From: Todiramphus chloris collaris
Lineage: Eukaryota; Chordata; Aves; Coraciiformes; Alcedinidae
Assembly (NCBI GenBank): GCA_025345505.1
Contig: JANVCC010000018.1
Coordinates: 40,287,242 to 40,351,241, forward strand
Length of the DNA: 64,000 bases
Direction of reading: 5' to 3'
Shown here: piece by piece, positions 10,626-23,954 of the stretch
How the letters are laid out: the number at the start of each line of letters is the position of its first letter
Numbering within the stretch: the first letter of the stretch is position 1
Notes under the pieces: generated by a model
Database searches by the model: none
What the model was told of the DNA's origin: nothing
Seen by the model: the letters and a program-made list of their open reading frames with translations, nothing else
Translations under genes and position numbers: made by a program

Positions 10626-13600
10626 CAACAGCCCTATAGTGTTGCTATTAGACATTCTTTAAGAGTGAGCACCTGGTTTGAAATGTTATACTCTAGAGTA
10701 TTATATGAGCATGAAAAATCAAAGTTAATTTATAATGGCTGACCACCTACAGAGAGCATCAAGGGGGCACATGCAATAAGTGCCTAGCTACTTTGTGCTC
10801 TGTCACAGGACCTTGTGTTACTGCAAGACATGTCATGAGCAACTTTGCTGTGATGTAAAATGCCAGACTTTTAAAATTATCACGGTACTGCAGTCAGATA
10901 ATGCACAGCATAGAGCATGGTTTGAAAACTCAGGCCATATTAAGAATCTTCATCTGGGACTCAAAGATTTGATCTAAAATAATAGCTGAAGTGAAATTAG
11001 AAAAAATATAAGCCATACTGATTGTTACAGCAGTCTTCATGGGATGCCAAAACTGAACAGAAAGGTTTTGGTTTTAATATTTTCAGTATAACACAGATAA
11101 TCTTTTTAAAATACACATTTGACTGCCATCATTTGATGTGATAAAGATATGAAAGGCAACAGATGGATGTATAGATATATTTAAAAAGTATATATTTAAG
11201 AAATATAAGCTCTGGTGAGCTGGTACTGAAAAAAAATGTTTAGAAAAGAAAAATGGTAGAAGAAAAATGGTTAAGAGAGACAAAATGAAATTTTACTATG
11301 AAATTTACTAAAAAATTACTAGGACCTTAAAAAGATATGCTTGCAGTATACATTATTTTATCTGCACAAATATCAGGTAAAAGGTGGATGCTTGAGCAGA
11401 ATGAAAGCATTCAAAATTAGAAATTGGGAGATTTGCATATTGAAATTAAAATCTTCTGAACAATTAATTCCTTTTCTGTATTTATCTTTGCCAGGCATAT
11501 GGAAAATTCCCACTGTTTCATATATTTAACTTTATAGCGGACATAAGTAGTTGTGACAGGAGAACGAATGAAAAGAACTAAAAGGCTTTTTTCCACTTAT
11601 AATATCTATGGTCAGAAATTACTCTCACTGCTCTACAATCTAATTAGAGGCCACTAAAATTATAAAGGTGTAAGCAAAATAATGAATCCTACATTAAGAA
11701 CTGTGAGAGGCTGACATGAGAAATTTATTGAGAAATTATGGGAAAACCTCATTACAAGATGATTGAATCTGACGCATGACATATCAATCAGATATATACG
11801 GTCATTCACATGGATGGGAAGGCCTCGCTGATACGTATAAGTGTTTAATAGTAAAGGTAAATAGTGTACAGATAAATCAAATAAATTTTCTATCGAGTGA
11901 TTTACAGTTGTATGGAGAAGCTGACAAAAGATGTTAGTCTCTTATGAAAGTTAAGGGTTATGGTTGGATCAATGACAAGCACTTACATTGACAGAAAATT
12001 TCTTGCTAAGTTGTAATCAGATTTGTTTATTCACATTGAAAAGTGCTGGTTTTGGAGTCAAATTTAATATCTTATCTGAACTGAGACAAGTTTTTGTGAC
12101 TGAAACCAGTGCTAAGAACAGAGCTCTGGAAATTATTTGATTAAATGTTCTCAGTTCCAAAAAAAGGTCAGGTATACAAATATTTTTGGAAAACTTATTT
12201 TTAAACAATGAGGAACAATTTTGAAAAAAATATTTGGAAATCTTGTTGTAGTTTAGAATTTTATCCTATTCCTTATTTTTAAGTAAAATCAAATATTTGG
12301 TTTTTTGATATTATTTTCTTCTTTTTGTATCATTTTGGTCTATTCTTTTGAAACAATAAAGAGAAATACTTATCATTTTTTTTCTTAAAAGTTGTTATGT
12401 GCAATACTTCTTAACTTCACAAAAAATATTAGTCATAGAATCCTCTCACTTATCTTCAGTTCCCATAATACATATTTATTCATCTTAGATATTACTATGG
12501 GCATTTTTCAGAAGATATGAAATCACAGCAAGTTACCAATGATCAATAGTTAAGTTTAGTGCTAGAGGAAGGATTAGAGTTCTCTGGGATAAGAATTGCC
12601 AAATATCTGTGTTTGTACAATGACAGGAACATTTGGATATGTTCAGGTACTACAATAAAAATAACAAAAAAAATTTCTTGACATGAACTTCATACCACAG
12701 ATCACTGCTCTTCAGCTCAGTACTTGACAGTCTATTGCAAGAGTGAACATGTGTTTCAGCAATTGTTCTCAAAAACAATTGTGACATTGATTTTGTCCTT
12801 ATTAAACAACACAGTGGGACTTAACTGGTTGTTTCAGAGACTGAGATCCTCTCAAATCCATTTGTGTCATTGACATAACTAGGCATTTATACAGAGTCAC
12901 TGAAAAATAATAACACTGCCGCAATTTATTTAAAAAAAAAACCCCAATTGTTTAATTAATTAGAAAATAAGAGAAGAATAATGCGGCAAAAGGTAAAAAC
13001 TCATCCTTGATTAGAACAAATAAGTGTTGTGATTGTAGGCATTTTGGCTATTTTCCACTGTGAGCTGACTGAAAATTTCTTCTAACATCAATACTTTAGT
13101 GGGAATTCAAGGGTATGCTAGAAATGCAGAATTAAGATCACTGGGCAATAATACTTCTACTGAAAACAAAATGAGGTTAGCTGATATTGTTCAGCAGTCA
13201 GATGTAACTAATTCATATTGAGGAGGCTAATAACACTGCAACATTTCAAAGTCTGAGCAATTGCCCCAGTTTATAATGTGACATATAAGTCTGATAGGGA
13301 GCTTCCAATTGCACAAGAAATCTTCATATTTCTTCCACTTTGTGCTGTTTGCATCCCAGTGTGCTGACATCTGGATTGTGGATAAGATTTAAAATGTTTT
13401 TTCTACATAAAAGAATAATACAATGAGAACAGTAATTGATAGAGTGATTTACCACTGCAGGACAAATCTTTTTGTTTCTGGTGACCACTATAAGTAAGAA
13501 GTAAAAAGAAAATAAGCTAATGAAAGCACAAACCGAAAACCTGCTGGTTTTTATTATTGTTTTTAAAATCCTTAGAAACAGCCTTTCTTCAGAATAAGCA

Positions 13601-14206
13601 CAAATAAGTTTCATTTTGTGTGATGTGAGAGACAAAACTAAGTAATCTGATTACATTAACATTCAGAAACTTGTTGAGCTTTGCGCTACTTTACAAATGT
13701 AGATTGCCTTAAGAAACAGCAGGGACTAAGAAAACACCTGCAAAAATGAATTAGTGTGCTGTGTGTGTATATGTAGATAGTTATTTGTCATGTTGCACCA
13801 TTGAGATACAAAAAAAGACAGATAACCCAATTAGATTTTTATATTTTTTTTACATATAAAAGGTGTGTTTTTTCCTTTGCACCTGGCTTTTTTTAGTTGC
13901 AGTTGCACTCAAGTCGTGTTTTCAAGTTTTGCCTCATAACCACAAGGACTAGTACTGTAATTTTTTATGTAAGGCTGGATTAACACCTATTCTATTGACT
14001 TGAAGACCTAGACTTAAAAGAAGCTATGAGAGAATTTATGACTGAAAATCTGCTAGGAGCAAAGAAGCAGAGAGGTAGTGTAGTTTCATCAGGTTTTCTG
14101 TTATTTGCTCTTAGTAAATTATTGCTAAATTAATTTCTATTAACATTGATTGCTATTGTAATAGCTTAGTGTTTTAAATCATGGTACCTATGAAGAAAGT
14201 GGCTAA
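10626..14206. other. AT-rich non-coding DNA, nothing recognised
   Basis: Several short frames occur (for example 13324-13635 minus, 103 aa), none with a recognisable domain. A short A8-9/C4 run lies near 12930-12946. Confidence 0.5.
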
Positions 14207-14211
14207 ACTGC

Positions 14212-15020
14212 TGTCGCGGTTTAGGGTCAGGGCAGCCCCTAAAACCTATAACAGACGCTCTCTGTTAACCCCCCTCCCTCCCCAAAGGGGAAGAGAAAGG
14301 GAATAAGGGAGAGAGACTTAGCGATTAGAAAAGGAAACTAGAACAGCTTTAATGAAAAGGAAAATAATAATTATAAAAATGGAATATATACAAATATATA
14401 CAAAACCAGTATCGAACCCAACCCCCCTGATGGTAATTACATCACCGTCACCACTGATGTTGAGCAGGCTTCGGGGGAGTCCCAGACTGGGCCCCGCAGC
14501 AGACGGGAGCTATGTTGAGGAGCTGGATTCTGGTACCGGGTTCAGGAACACGCAGATCGGGATCGAAGGCAGAATGGACAGAGTCCTCCTTGGGTGCTCC
14601 GAGGAAGGAACCGAAAGAGGACCCGAGCCAAGCCAAGCAAAAGCTGGCAAAGCAGTCCAAGAGGGGAGAGAAGAGCCCAGAGACCCTTCAGGTCCCTCAG
14701 CTCTAGACCAAATATGGCGTATATGGGATGGAATACCTCGCTGGTCAGTTTAGAGTCTCCCGTCCTGTCCGCTCCTCCTTGCAGGTGCAGCCTTCCACTT
14801 CCTGCACCCCCCAATGTGGTACACAGGACCCAGCAGTGGCCTTGGTCTGCATACCAATCCTTGGTAGTAACTCTAAACATAAGGTGTTATCACTGCTAGA
14901 AGCAGACACTGTCTGTGAGAACAGTCTGCTAACTTCAGAAAGTGCAGTTAATTAAAAGAACCAAGCTGAAAAGTAAAATTACTGAACACAATTAGTTCTG
15001 TTTTCACTCAAACCAGGACA
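14212..15020 (-). mobile_element. Solo LTR, ERVL-like, 809 bp, with 5-bp target duplication
   Basis: The plus-strand ends are TGTCGCGGTTTAG and CAAACCAGGACA, which form a terminal inverted repeat. They are flanked by a perfect direct repeat ACTGC at 14207-14211 and 15021-15025. Read on the minus strand it runs from TGTCCTGGTTTG to CTAAACCGCGACA, with a TATATA-rich region (plus 14385-14403) and an ATTAAA polyadenylation signal (plus TTTAAT, 14348-14353) ahead of a U5-like end. That arrangement sets the orientation. A 5-bp duplication is typical of avian ERVL-type elements. There are no internal gag or pol genes, so it is most simply a solo LTR left by recombination between the two LTRs of a provirus. 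The overlapping frames of 60-130 aa are chance readings of its GC-rich middle. Confidence 0.9.
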
Positions 15021-15025
15021 ACTGC

Positions 15026-17235
15026 ACTACACAGTGTAATGCAAGATGGTATGTAGAAACACAAGTTCCCTCTAGGCTAATTAGCCCTTCAGAAACAAGA
15101 CGGGATGATTTAGACAACTGTTATTGTCATGTAGAGTTGAGTGGTTCTCAGGGTTTGTATATGGAAGACCATAAAATGCAGGGATGCTTAATGGGACAGC
15201 TGAACAGCATTAATCTTAGTGTCTTTGTGGGTGTGTTTGCTTATAACCTTTAGTCTGAATTAAGACCGTTCTGAAGTGAATCTCACAATTGTTTCCAGTT
15301 ACCATTATTTGGTTCAAATTGCTTTTTAAAATTTAAATAATTGTAGCATTTTTTTTCTCATTTATACCATTTTCTATGTCCTATTGTATTTCCATTTGTA
15401 GCTCTGCTGTATTCTGCCACACCATAGGAATGTTTTGCAGTCATATATATGGATTAAAATTAGATTTTTATTCCACTATTGCCAGAAGTCCAAATTAAGA
15501 AAAACTTTTTTCTGAGTTCAGTACTGTTGTTAACTACAGATTGTTCATCCTTCTGATGCCGTAAGCCATTGAGTAGTTTCTGCTGGTGTTTTGGTGGGTT
15601 GCTAATCCTTCCAGTGGGCAGGCACTGAGACATACCCTAAGGATTCCTCATTGGAAACACTTCTATCTTGTTAATCAGTCCCTAGCTAAAAACTGCAGAT
15701 ATAATACCTTAAAAGCAGCAGTGAAATATTTAGAAAATATTTTAAAATATAATTTAGTAGTTTCAAAACATTTTACATCCTGGCTTCTCAGAAAAGTGAA
15801 GACCTCAGTTCAGAGGTTCAGAAGGGGGAATAAAACCTTTCTTCTCTTACTCAGGAGTCCAGTGACCACTGCAATCATCCAATTTTCATTCCTCGCACAT
15901 TTGAGCTCATATCTTTGTTTTCCCTGAGGTATTGAACTCTACAGGAAAGTACACTCACCACCTTATTATGAGGCGTTCTAAATTGGATTGCTCTCAGTCT
16001 CTTGTTGCTACTCCTTCATGACAAGTCAGAAAAAAATATTTTTGGATGGAACAACACACATTGTTAAACCTTGAACTGGGAAGTTTTGCATTTACTTTAT
16101 TCGGAAAAAATATAAGAAAGAAAAAAAAGATAGAAAACCAGTAAGGTTTGTTGAGGAAAACTATTTTGATCTGTCTTGTTTGTTGCTATTATTGCTCTTT
16201 TATTCATCTGCTAAGATAAAACAAAGAAAAAAGTAATTATTTTTATAACATATTCCCAACCTGTATTCTGGGCTCCCTTCTTTGAGCTCTAATGACCTTT
16301 GCTTGGGTCTTATCATTGGACAGGGCCCTAATGAGGGAGTATAACACAAACAGCCTCTGACATTTGCACCATTGTTCTGTGACACATAAGCATTTATAGT
16401 ATTCATAATAGAATATTTTGTGGTGTGCTGTGAGTCTGGGAATTATTTTGGGCTGGCAGTTGTTCTTTATCTCTTAACTCCATGATATGAAGGAGATCCT
16501 CAGAAACTATTGCTCTTCTAAAGCTATGTCAGTGTTAAAGCACTTACAATAAACTGAACAGCAAAATGCTATACTACCTCCAAGTATGCACACCAGGGTT
16601 TCTTGAGCAATCAAACTTGTTGAAATTAAAGGTCAAGAGATCAGGACTGTAACTTTAAGCAACCCTGGGGAAGGTAACAATCTTCCACCTTTGTTGTATT
16701 ATGCAGGCTGCCCATGATCACAAAATGTGAAAAACAGCTATCAGATCACAGGATCTTTTCAGAGCTAGAAGCACCTGCGGTGAGGAACAAAAGAATTCAC
16801 AAAGCTCTTCTTTCATAAGGGAGGCTAGCTGGTAGTTCATTGTGCTACTCTTTGGTAAATGTGTGCACAGTAATATCCATCAGAAGACAAAATTATGGAC
16901 ACTAAAATTTTGTATAGAATTATTTTCTTGCATTCAGGTTATAACAAATTAATGTATTGAAAAAATGACAACAACAACAACAAAATCCAGAACATTGAAA
17001 GACTTTTTAATTTTAAAACCATTGTTTATTAAGGAACAGGCACTGGGCTAAGAAGAATGTCAGAGTAAAATAAAAGGCAAAAAAGTGCTAGCTATCATTT
17101 TGGAATCAGGGATGAAAAACTTAAAATATGCCCAAAATGTGTAATTTGACTTTCCTCATCCTGTCTGATTATAGAGTACACACAGGGTTTTACTTGGGCA
17201 TAGTGAGAACTGGGTGTGCATAGCTTACCTAACAG
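15026..17235. other. AT-rich non-coding DNA
   Basis: No repeat ends or gene recognised. A 113-aa frame at 15586-15927 and a 68-aa frame at 16200-16406 minus have no known domain. Confidence 0.5.
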
Positions 17236-18534
17236 TGTAGTCAACATGGATTTGCCAAGGGGAACTCATGCTTGACTAATCTAATATGATTATGTTGCAT
17301 GATATTGTAACTGGATGGCTAGATGCAGGGAGACCAGTGGATATAGTCCCTCTTGACCTTAGCAAGGCTTTTGACACAGTCTCCCATAACATCCTTGTGG
17401 AGAAGCTCAGGAAGTATGGGATAGAAGAGCAGGTAGTAAGATGGATTAGTAACTGGTTGGACAATAGAGTCCAGAGTGTGTTGGTTAACGGTGCCAAGTC
17501 CAGCTGGAGAGCTGTAACCAGTGGAGTCCCCCAGGGATCAGTGCTGGGTCCCGTCCTGTTCAACATCTTTATCAATGACATTGATGACAGGACAGAGTGT
17601 CTGCTCAGCAAGTTTGCTGATGACACAAAACTGGGAGGATCAGCAGATACACCTGAAAGCTGTGCAGCCATCCAGCGAGACTTGGACAGGTTGGAGAACT
17701 GGGCAGGGCAGAACCAAATGAGGTTTAACAAGGATAAATGTAGAGTCCTGCATCTAGGTAAGAATAATAAATTACACCAGTACAGACTGGGAGGTGATCT
17801 GCTGGAGAGCAGTCTTGTGGAGAAAGACTTGGGAGTCCTGGTGGACGCAAGTTCTCCATGGAGCAGCAATGTGCCCTTGTGGCCAGGAAGGCCAATGGTA
17901 TCCTGGGGTGTATCAAGAGGAGCGTGTCCAGCAGATCGAGGGAGGTTCTCCTCCTCCTCTACTCTGCACTGGTGAGACCTCACCTGGAGTATTGTGTCCA
18001 GTTCTGGGCTCCCCAGTTCAAGAGAGACAGGGATCTGCTTGAGAGAGTCCAATGGAGGGCTACAAGGATGATTAAGGGACTGGAGCACATGCCTTATGAG
18101 GAGAGGCTGAGACACCTGGGGCTCTTGAGTCTGGAAAAGAGAAGACTGAGAGGGGATTTGATAAATGTTTATAAATATATGAGGGCTAAGTGTCAAGAGG
18201 AAAGGGACAGCTTCTTCTCACTTGTGCCTTGTGATAGAACTAGGGGGAATGGATATAAGCTGGAGCACAGGAGGTTCCACCTTAACATGAGGAGGAACTT
18301 CTTTACAGTAAGGGTCACAGAGCATTGGAACAGGCTGCCCAGAGAGGTTGTGGAGTCTCCTTCTCTGGACATTTTCAAAACTCACCTGGATGTGTTCCTG
18401 AGTGACCTGTGTTAGGTTAGATTAGGTTGTAGGGTAGCTTATATGATCCTGCCCTGGCAGGGGGGTTGAACTCAAAGATCTCCAAGGTCCCTTTCAACCC
18501 CTAACACTCTGTGATCCTGTGATTCTGTGATTTT
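17236..18534 (+). mobile_element. CR1 retrotransposon, young 5'-truncated copy
   Basis: About 1.3 kb reading on the plus strand. It starts inside the reverse transcriptase at the block S-Q-H-G-F and ends at a tail of gtgatcctgtgattctgtgat type near 18534. Its coding part is close to that of the minus-strand copy at 4350-8290: about seven differences in some 190 residues of the shared reverse transcriptase segment. The two copies therefore form a long inverted repeat. The 3' UTR differs in one short block just after the stop codon. Confidence 0.95.
17242..18415 (+). pseudogene. CR1 reverse transcriptase C-terminal half, frameshifted
   Basis: The segment begins in the palm/finger region, with QHGFAKGNS followed by an early stop and a small rearrangement near 17280-17300. 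It then opens for 229 codons from 17286 with [20 protein letters not shown] and an intact FADD active site at about 17610-17625, unlike the LADD of the other young copy. A one-base deletion at 17847-17857 moves the reading frame. The remainder ([41 protein letters not shown]) continues in the next frame to the stop at 18415. Apart from the 5' truncation this is the best preserved reverse transcriptase sequence in the window, but it lacks the endonuclease and cannot move on its own. Confidence 0.92.
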
Positions 18535-21372
18535 GTTTTGGGAGTAAGCAACACCAGTTGCTGAGACCCTTAGGCTAAATCTGTACTGTATGTAATGCAG
18601 TTGATTCTACAAAAAATATATACTATTGCTCAGAGTTGTATTGTTGCCTACATTAGCATTTTAGTTCTAACCAGAACTGTAGTTTTCACTCATTTCTCCT
18701 GATAATCCTACTTACTGCTTGTTATTACATATATAAATTAGTATAGGCACAGAGTTCATAACCTGGTTCCTTTCCGATTAAATGAAACCAGAAGATGTGC
18801 TCCACTAGTGCACCTAAATGCTCTCTCTAATAGACATCAGTCTCTGGAAACAGAATAAAATTAAATTCACCCAAGTGTGTACAGTATGCATATCAAATCT
18901 CCAGTATTAACTGCTTTGTTCAACATTTGCTCCTTTTGCACTGCTAATATAGACTCAATGTTTGCATTCACCACTCCTTCATGCAGTCCGCAGTGTCCAA
19001 TGTTTCTCCTTAAAAACTAAGGGCAGGTGAAGCTCAGACTACTTACATATCTCATCAGCTTTTTTGCATGATGAAATAACAGTTCATTTATTTATCCACC
19101 TGGTACCACACATAACAGAGCACTCAGTGTAAATGGACAAGACAGTGGTGCACCAGCATGAACATCATAAATAGCACAAGTTCAAGCACATACCCAAAAA
19201 ACTTCACAGACCCAAGATTTCTCCCATCATTGTCCCCAAAGACCACTGAAATAATATGTCATACATAATTTGAAATTATGTATGAAAATGGCTTATATCT
19301 GTGCTTGAAATGCAAAGTAGAGAATCTCTTGTTTGTGGCTAAGCATATGGATTATATATGTAATGCCATTAAATATATATGGTGCACACAGTCTACACAC
19401 ACCATTATCATATTATTTTGTTTTTCAAACAAAATCAAGCTGTGATCAAGCTGAATATACAAACATCAAACTGAATATTCAACATCAAACTGAGTATCCA
19501 AACCCTCCAGAACAAGATCTTGTTAGAGATCCAGACTCAGAGGAGGTGACTCTATCACAACATACATAGGAGTAGCTGATACAAGTACTGGAGCACACAG
19601 TATAGGATTTACTGCATTAAGAGGGTTCTTTGGACCTGTATGTGGCAAATGGTCACTGAAGAATTATGTAATATACTATTAAGGTCAAAGGTGTGAATTG
19701 CAGGTTGATTTCACATGTCAGGCTTTCCCAGCACTGAAACAATGCAAGCCCTGTTCATATGTCCTACAAAAATATATATAGACAGTTTTTGTTAAGTGAC
19801 AACTGAACAGTTCTGGTATCAAGGGAAGCTTAGTGTAAAAGTGTTCAGTGACAAATTATTCCCATATGTCCACTGGCACAGGAGATTGGGTTTCATGCTT
19901 TCAGTTATCTGTCCCACTGTCTGCCCATCCAAGACCACAGATGAAGTCAGTGTGTAGTCATCAAAAAATGCTCATAAATGGAACTTACTATTGTAGGAAA
20001 TAGAAGTTCTTATTTTCAGTGAATGGACTGTAAGGGACCCAGGTATTTTTCTACTCTTTCTTATTTACCACTGCAGGACTCCTATACACAACTTAATACT
20101 CTCATTTTTTCTTCCAGCCCTACTCTCCCAGAAAAAGAAGGCTATTATTTCACACCATATAGGTGCCACTACAAATATTATTTTCATTTCTTAAAGTTCA
20201 TTTTACAAAAAATAGTGGTTTTTTAAAGACTTTTCTAGGATGATATCTGTGGCATTGCATTTCTTTATGTGGGTTTTTGCTGTTGGATTGGATGCTGCTT
20301 CTAGGAGAACATGAAAAGGAAGAGAGATTAGCTAATTTTCCTGTAAATATCTGTTCCATTTGAGGACAAACCTGCTTCAATATCTTCACCTGGGAATAGA
20401 CATCAGTCCTGTCCTTAGCTTTGTATCTCACTTCCGATCTGTTACAGCAGCCCTGTTAACATTTCAAACACCTCACTGACACTTCTCTGCAAAAGTAGAG
20501 AAAAGGACATGGTAAAGTGGGGAGAACAGGAATGATAACATGTTAAAAATTCAATACAGAAAAACACCACCAAAATATAATGGAAGCCTATGAAGACAAA
20601 AAGTCAACTTAGTACCATACCTCATAAACCTACACACCAGCACTGATATACAGAAAGCATTACACAAAATAGTACTGAGACGTTGAACCACAACTGGCTT
20701 TTCTTTTCCCAAAAATGATCATTTTATCCAACAAATCTTCAAATTAACTCTTGATGCTGTACTCCTTCTTTTATGAAGTTGTATAGATTTTTTCAAATAT
20801 ACCAGATTATAGTTTAATTTGTATGGGGAAAGGAATGGTGTAATCACATTTATATTTTAGTTTGTGTAAGAGATACATCATTGAAGGAAACCTGATTTTC
20901 ACCACTTGCCATGTTTTAGTTTCATCACAGTGCAGCTTTGTAGTACAGGAACTGAATTTCATTTCAATAAAAATGCACAAGAACATGCAATCAAGAAGGT
21001 TATGCAATGCATTAATGAGTTTGCAGGAACTATTTTCAGTCCAAAGTAAAACATGCTGAAATATGTCTGGTGTGGACAACACTTTATGCTTATACTCCTA
21101 TGGTACCTCATTTTTTGCTAATGTAGACATCAGCAATAAAACTTTTATACTACGTCTCAGAAAAAATGTCTGATTGTCAGCTTTAATTATGTCAAAAAAA
21201 TAGCTGAGTCAATTTTTGAAGCTCTTTTTCTTATCTTCAAGGAAAATAAAACCTGCCACTAAGTGCCAAAAATGGCAAAGTCAGTTTAGAAAGAGGGCAT
21301 TTTGATAGGAAGTGTCCATTTGAACATAGGGACTTATATGGAAACCATTTTTCCATTTCAGTTGCACCTGTT
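18535..21372. other. AT-rich non-coding DNA
   Basis: Besides the 19-bp mini-repeat listed separately, nothing is recognised. Frames at 19333-19569, 20198-20431 and 20807-21082 have no recognisable domain. Confidence 0.5.
19443..19499. repeat. 19-bp tandem repeat, three copies
   Basis: The unit aacatcaaactgaatattc appears at 19462-19480, again with two changes at 19481-19499, and as a more decayed copy at 19443-19461. It is a small local duplication in non-coding DNA. Confidence 0.75.
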
Positions 21373-21439
21373 AGGGCTAATGGTTGGACATGATGATCCC
21401 AAGGGTCTTTTCCAACCTGAGTGATTCTGTGATTCTGTT
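21373..21439 (+). mobile_element. CR1 3' tail fragment
   Basis: Only the last 67 bp remain: a ggttggacatgatgatccca block, the ttccaacct block and the tail gtgattctgtgattctg. These are characteristic of the CR1 3' end read on plus. It is a short, strongly 5'-truncated insertion. Confidence 0.88.
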
Positions 21440-22270
21440 GTTACCATTCCACCACAAGCTAGTGGATAATGAATGGCATGTTGTATTTACTAAGTGTTTG
21501 CTCAATCAGGAAAAAAGACAAAATTCATAAACTGTCTGTAAAAATAGGATAGTTGTGAAGGTGTACAACTTAATGCAGAGAATGTAAGTTATTTGCTGGC
21601 ATTTGGAAATACATAATTGTGGAAATAAGTCAATCTGAGAAAAATCTGCTGTGTATACATACTGTATAACAAATACATTCAAGCTTGAGGTCATTAAACA
21701 AATTTGCAAAAATTCATATATCCCCACAGAACCCAGTTTTTATGCTATCAGTCTAAGAACTTGTGAAAAAAAAAGTTGCTTAAATATAACATGAAGTTGT
21801 GACTGTTATTTTTTGCAAGTTATGCACATATTAAGGCCAATTCATAACAAATGTTAATGTCTCTAACTTACAAATTCTCTAATTCATTCTTGTTTTTATC
21901 ACTCTCCAGTCTATAAAATTTTGTAAGTGTAGCACACAGATTCATGTATGTATTTATACTTTAAATTTCCTTCTTGGAAAAATGCAAGATAAACTTGAAA
22001 CCCCAAAGGAAAGATAGTTCTGATTACTCAGGAGAAAGCCTAACATCCAGACTGCCACTAAGGCTTCAGAATCTGGAACACTTGAACAGAAAGGACTTGT
22101 ACTGACTGCACTGCTTAATCCATATCTTAGGGCCATAATTAACACCATACTTTATTTTTACCCTACACAGTTTTCCGAGGCCAAGGCAATGGCATCATAA
22201 AAAGTTCAGTGTCTGTGTCAATCTGGTTAGGTTTCAGACCAGAGAGATAATAAAGTCCTATTTTACAATA
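21440..22270. other. AT-rich non-coding DNA
   Basis: No gene or repeat family recognised. The frames at 21506-21727 minus and 21954-22148 minus are not supported as genes. Confidence 0.5.
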
Positions 22271-22382
22271 CTAAAAAAAAACCCAAAAACCAACAACAAA
22301 AAAACCCCAAAAAACCAAACCAAACCCAAAATCTAACAACAAAAACCAAGACAAAAAAAAAACCAAAAAAAAACCCCAAACA
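22271..22382. repeat. A/C-rich low-complexity tract
   Basis: Runs such as aaaaacccaaaa, aaaccaaacc and aaccaacaac continue for about 110 bp with almost no G or T. It mirrors the T/G-rich tracts at 1852, 46038, 53724 and 59068 on the other strand. Confidence 0.8.
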
Positions 22383-23748
22383 GAAGCTTTTGCATGTAAA
22401 CGTGCAGAGCTGCCTGTTGTAGACATATATTTTCTATTGGTACCCCTTGATGATACAGGGTAAAAGACCTCTTTATGTGTCAGTAATGGTGATCGTAAGT
22501 GAGTTACTAAAAATAATTGGAAACTACTGAAAAGGATAACAGGATAACTATGGGCACAATTTTACATGATACCTCCAAGTCTAGGAGAAAATAACAGCTC
22601 AGTGTACAGCAAATACATATGTCTAATTTCTTTTTTCAGATAATAGTACTTGGTATACATGTTAATAGAAGAGTACAGAAATACTGTTAAGAAATAGCAA
22701 AGTAAAATTTCTGGATAATAAATGGGACTGTGCATCAAGAGATCTAGTTTCCGTATCTACCTTTCCCATACACTTCTGACATAACCTTGGGCAAAACATA
22801 TTCCAACTACACTTGATTCAGCTTTTCTAGACATAAAATAGATGATACTTTCTCACCTCATTGGAATGAGGTCATGGTCACTTTGCTACTGTTTGTTGCA
22901 CATATTTCAGAAGCCAGGCATCTGTATATAAACTCAAGTATTATTTCATAACAGGAACATGATACAATTGCCCTGAGTGCATCTGTGAGGATGAGAAAAA
23001 TCACTGTATTGCTCACACCTCTAGCACATCTTTTCTCTCATTCTTTTCCATTTGAATGAATCTTTTATTATTTTTTGTTCACCATCTTAACAGATGGCAA
23101 TTTTAAGATACGTTCAACGCAAATGGTATACTTTACATAAAATTAAATTATGCATCTTTAAATTATTTGTTTCTCTGGGAAACATTTCTATGATTTTTTT
23201 TTAAACTCATCAGTTGCCAACATAATTACCTAAATACAAAGTAGCTTAAACTTGACATATGAAAATGTGATTCAAATACACAAACCCTGCATAATTAACC
23301 TGACAATTGTTTTTGCATGCTGTATGATTGACTGTCTCATAATTTTACTTAAATATTTTTCATCATAAGTGTCGGTTAAAAGGTTAAATAGCACATGTCT
23401 ACCCATTAAGGATTTTCCAAGAACTTATGCAAGGATAGGCAGACTACTACCAAATCCCACCCCACAGTTATCCCTAAATGTATAGGAACTTCTTCAACAA
23501 TTACACATTTTCAACTCTGTAAGTAAAGGGCTGATCTCACATATTCACCGAGGTTAGTGAATATCTCTTCACTGTCTTCATTATCAACTCTTCTCAAGCT
23601 CATATCAGCATAAGTCCAAGGCATCAGTACTGCCAAACAGATCTTTGTTATGATATTTTGAAGCTTAATACAAGTATCAAAAACTATATTTCAGTTCTAT
23701 CAGTTCACATATTACTCTGTTTACAGAGGGAGTGCAGTCGGGAAGAAA
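22383..23748. other. AT-rich non-coding DNA
   Basis: No gene, LTR end or CR1 tail recognised in this stretch. Confidence 0.5.
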
Positions 23749-23954
23749 ATCATAGAATCATAGAATGTTAGGGGTTGGAAGATACCTCTGAAGATCATTG
23801 AGTCCAACCTCCCTGCCAAAGGAGGATCACCTAGGGCAGGTGTTGCATGAAAGGGTAAAGTAATTTGGAAGAAAATAAACCCTCTTGCATTCCAGCTGGT
23901 TCTCAGATATCGGAGGGGCTGGGGACGGATAGGTTTAGATTCTGAATGATGTCC

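Noticed and set aside
14352..14955. Overlapping frames of 60-130 codons on both strands.
   Set aside because: They all lie in the GC-rich middle of a solo LTR. They occur in several frames at once and match no retroviral protein.
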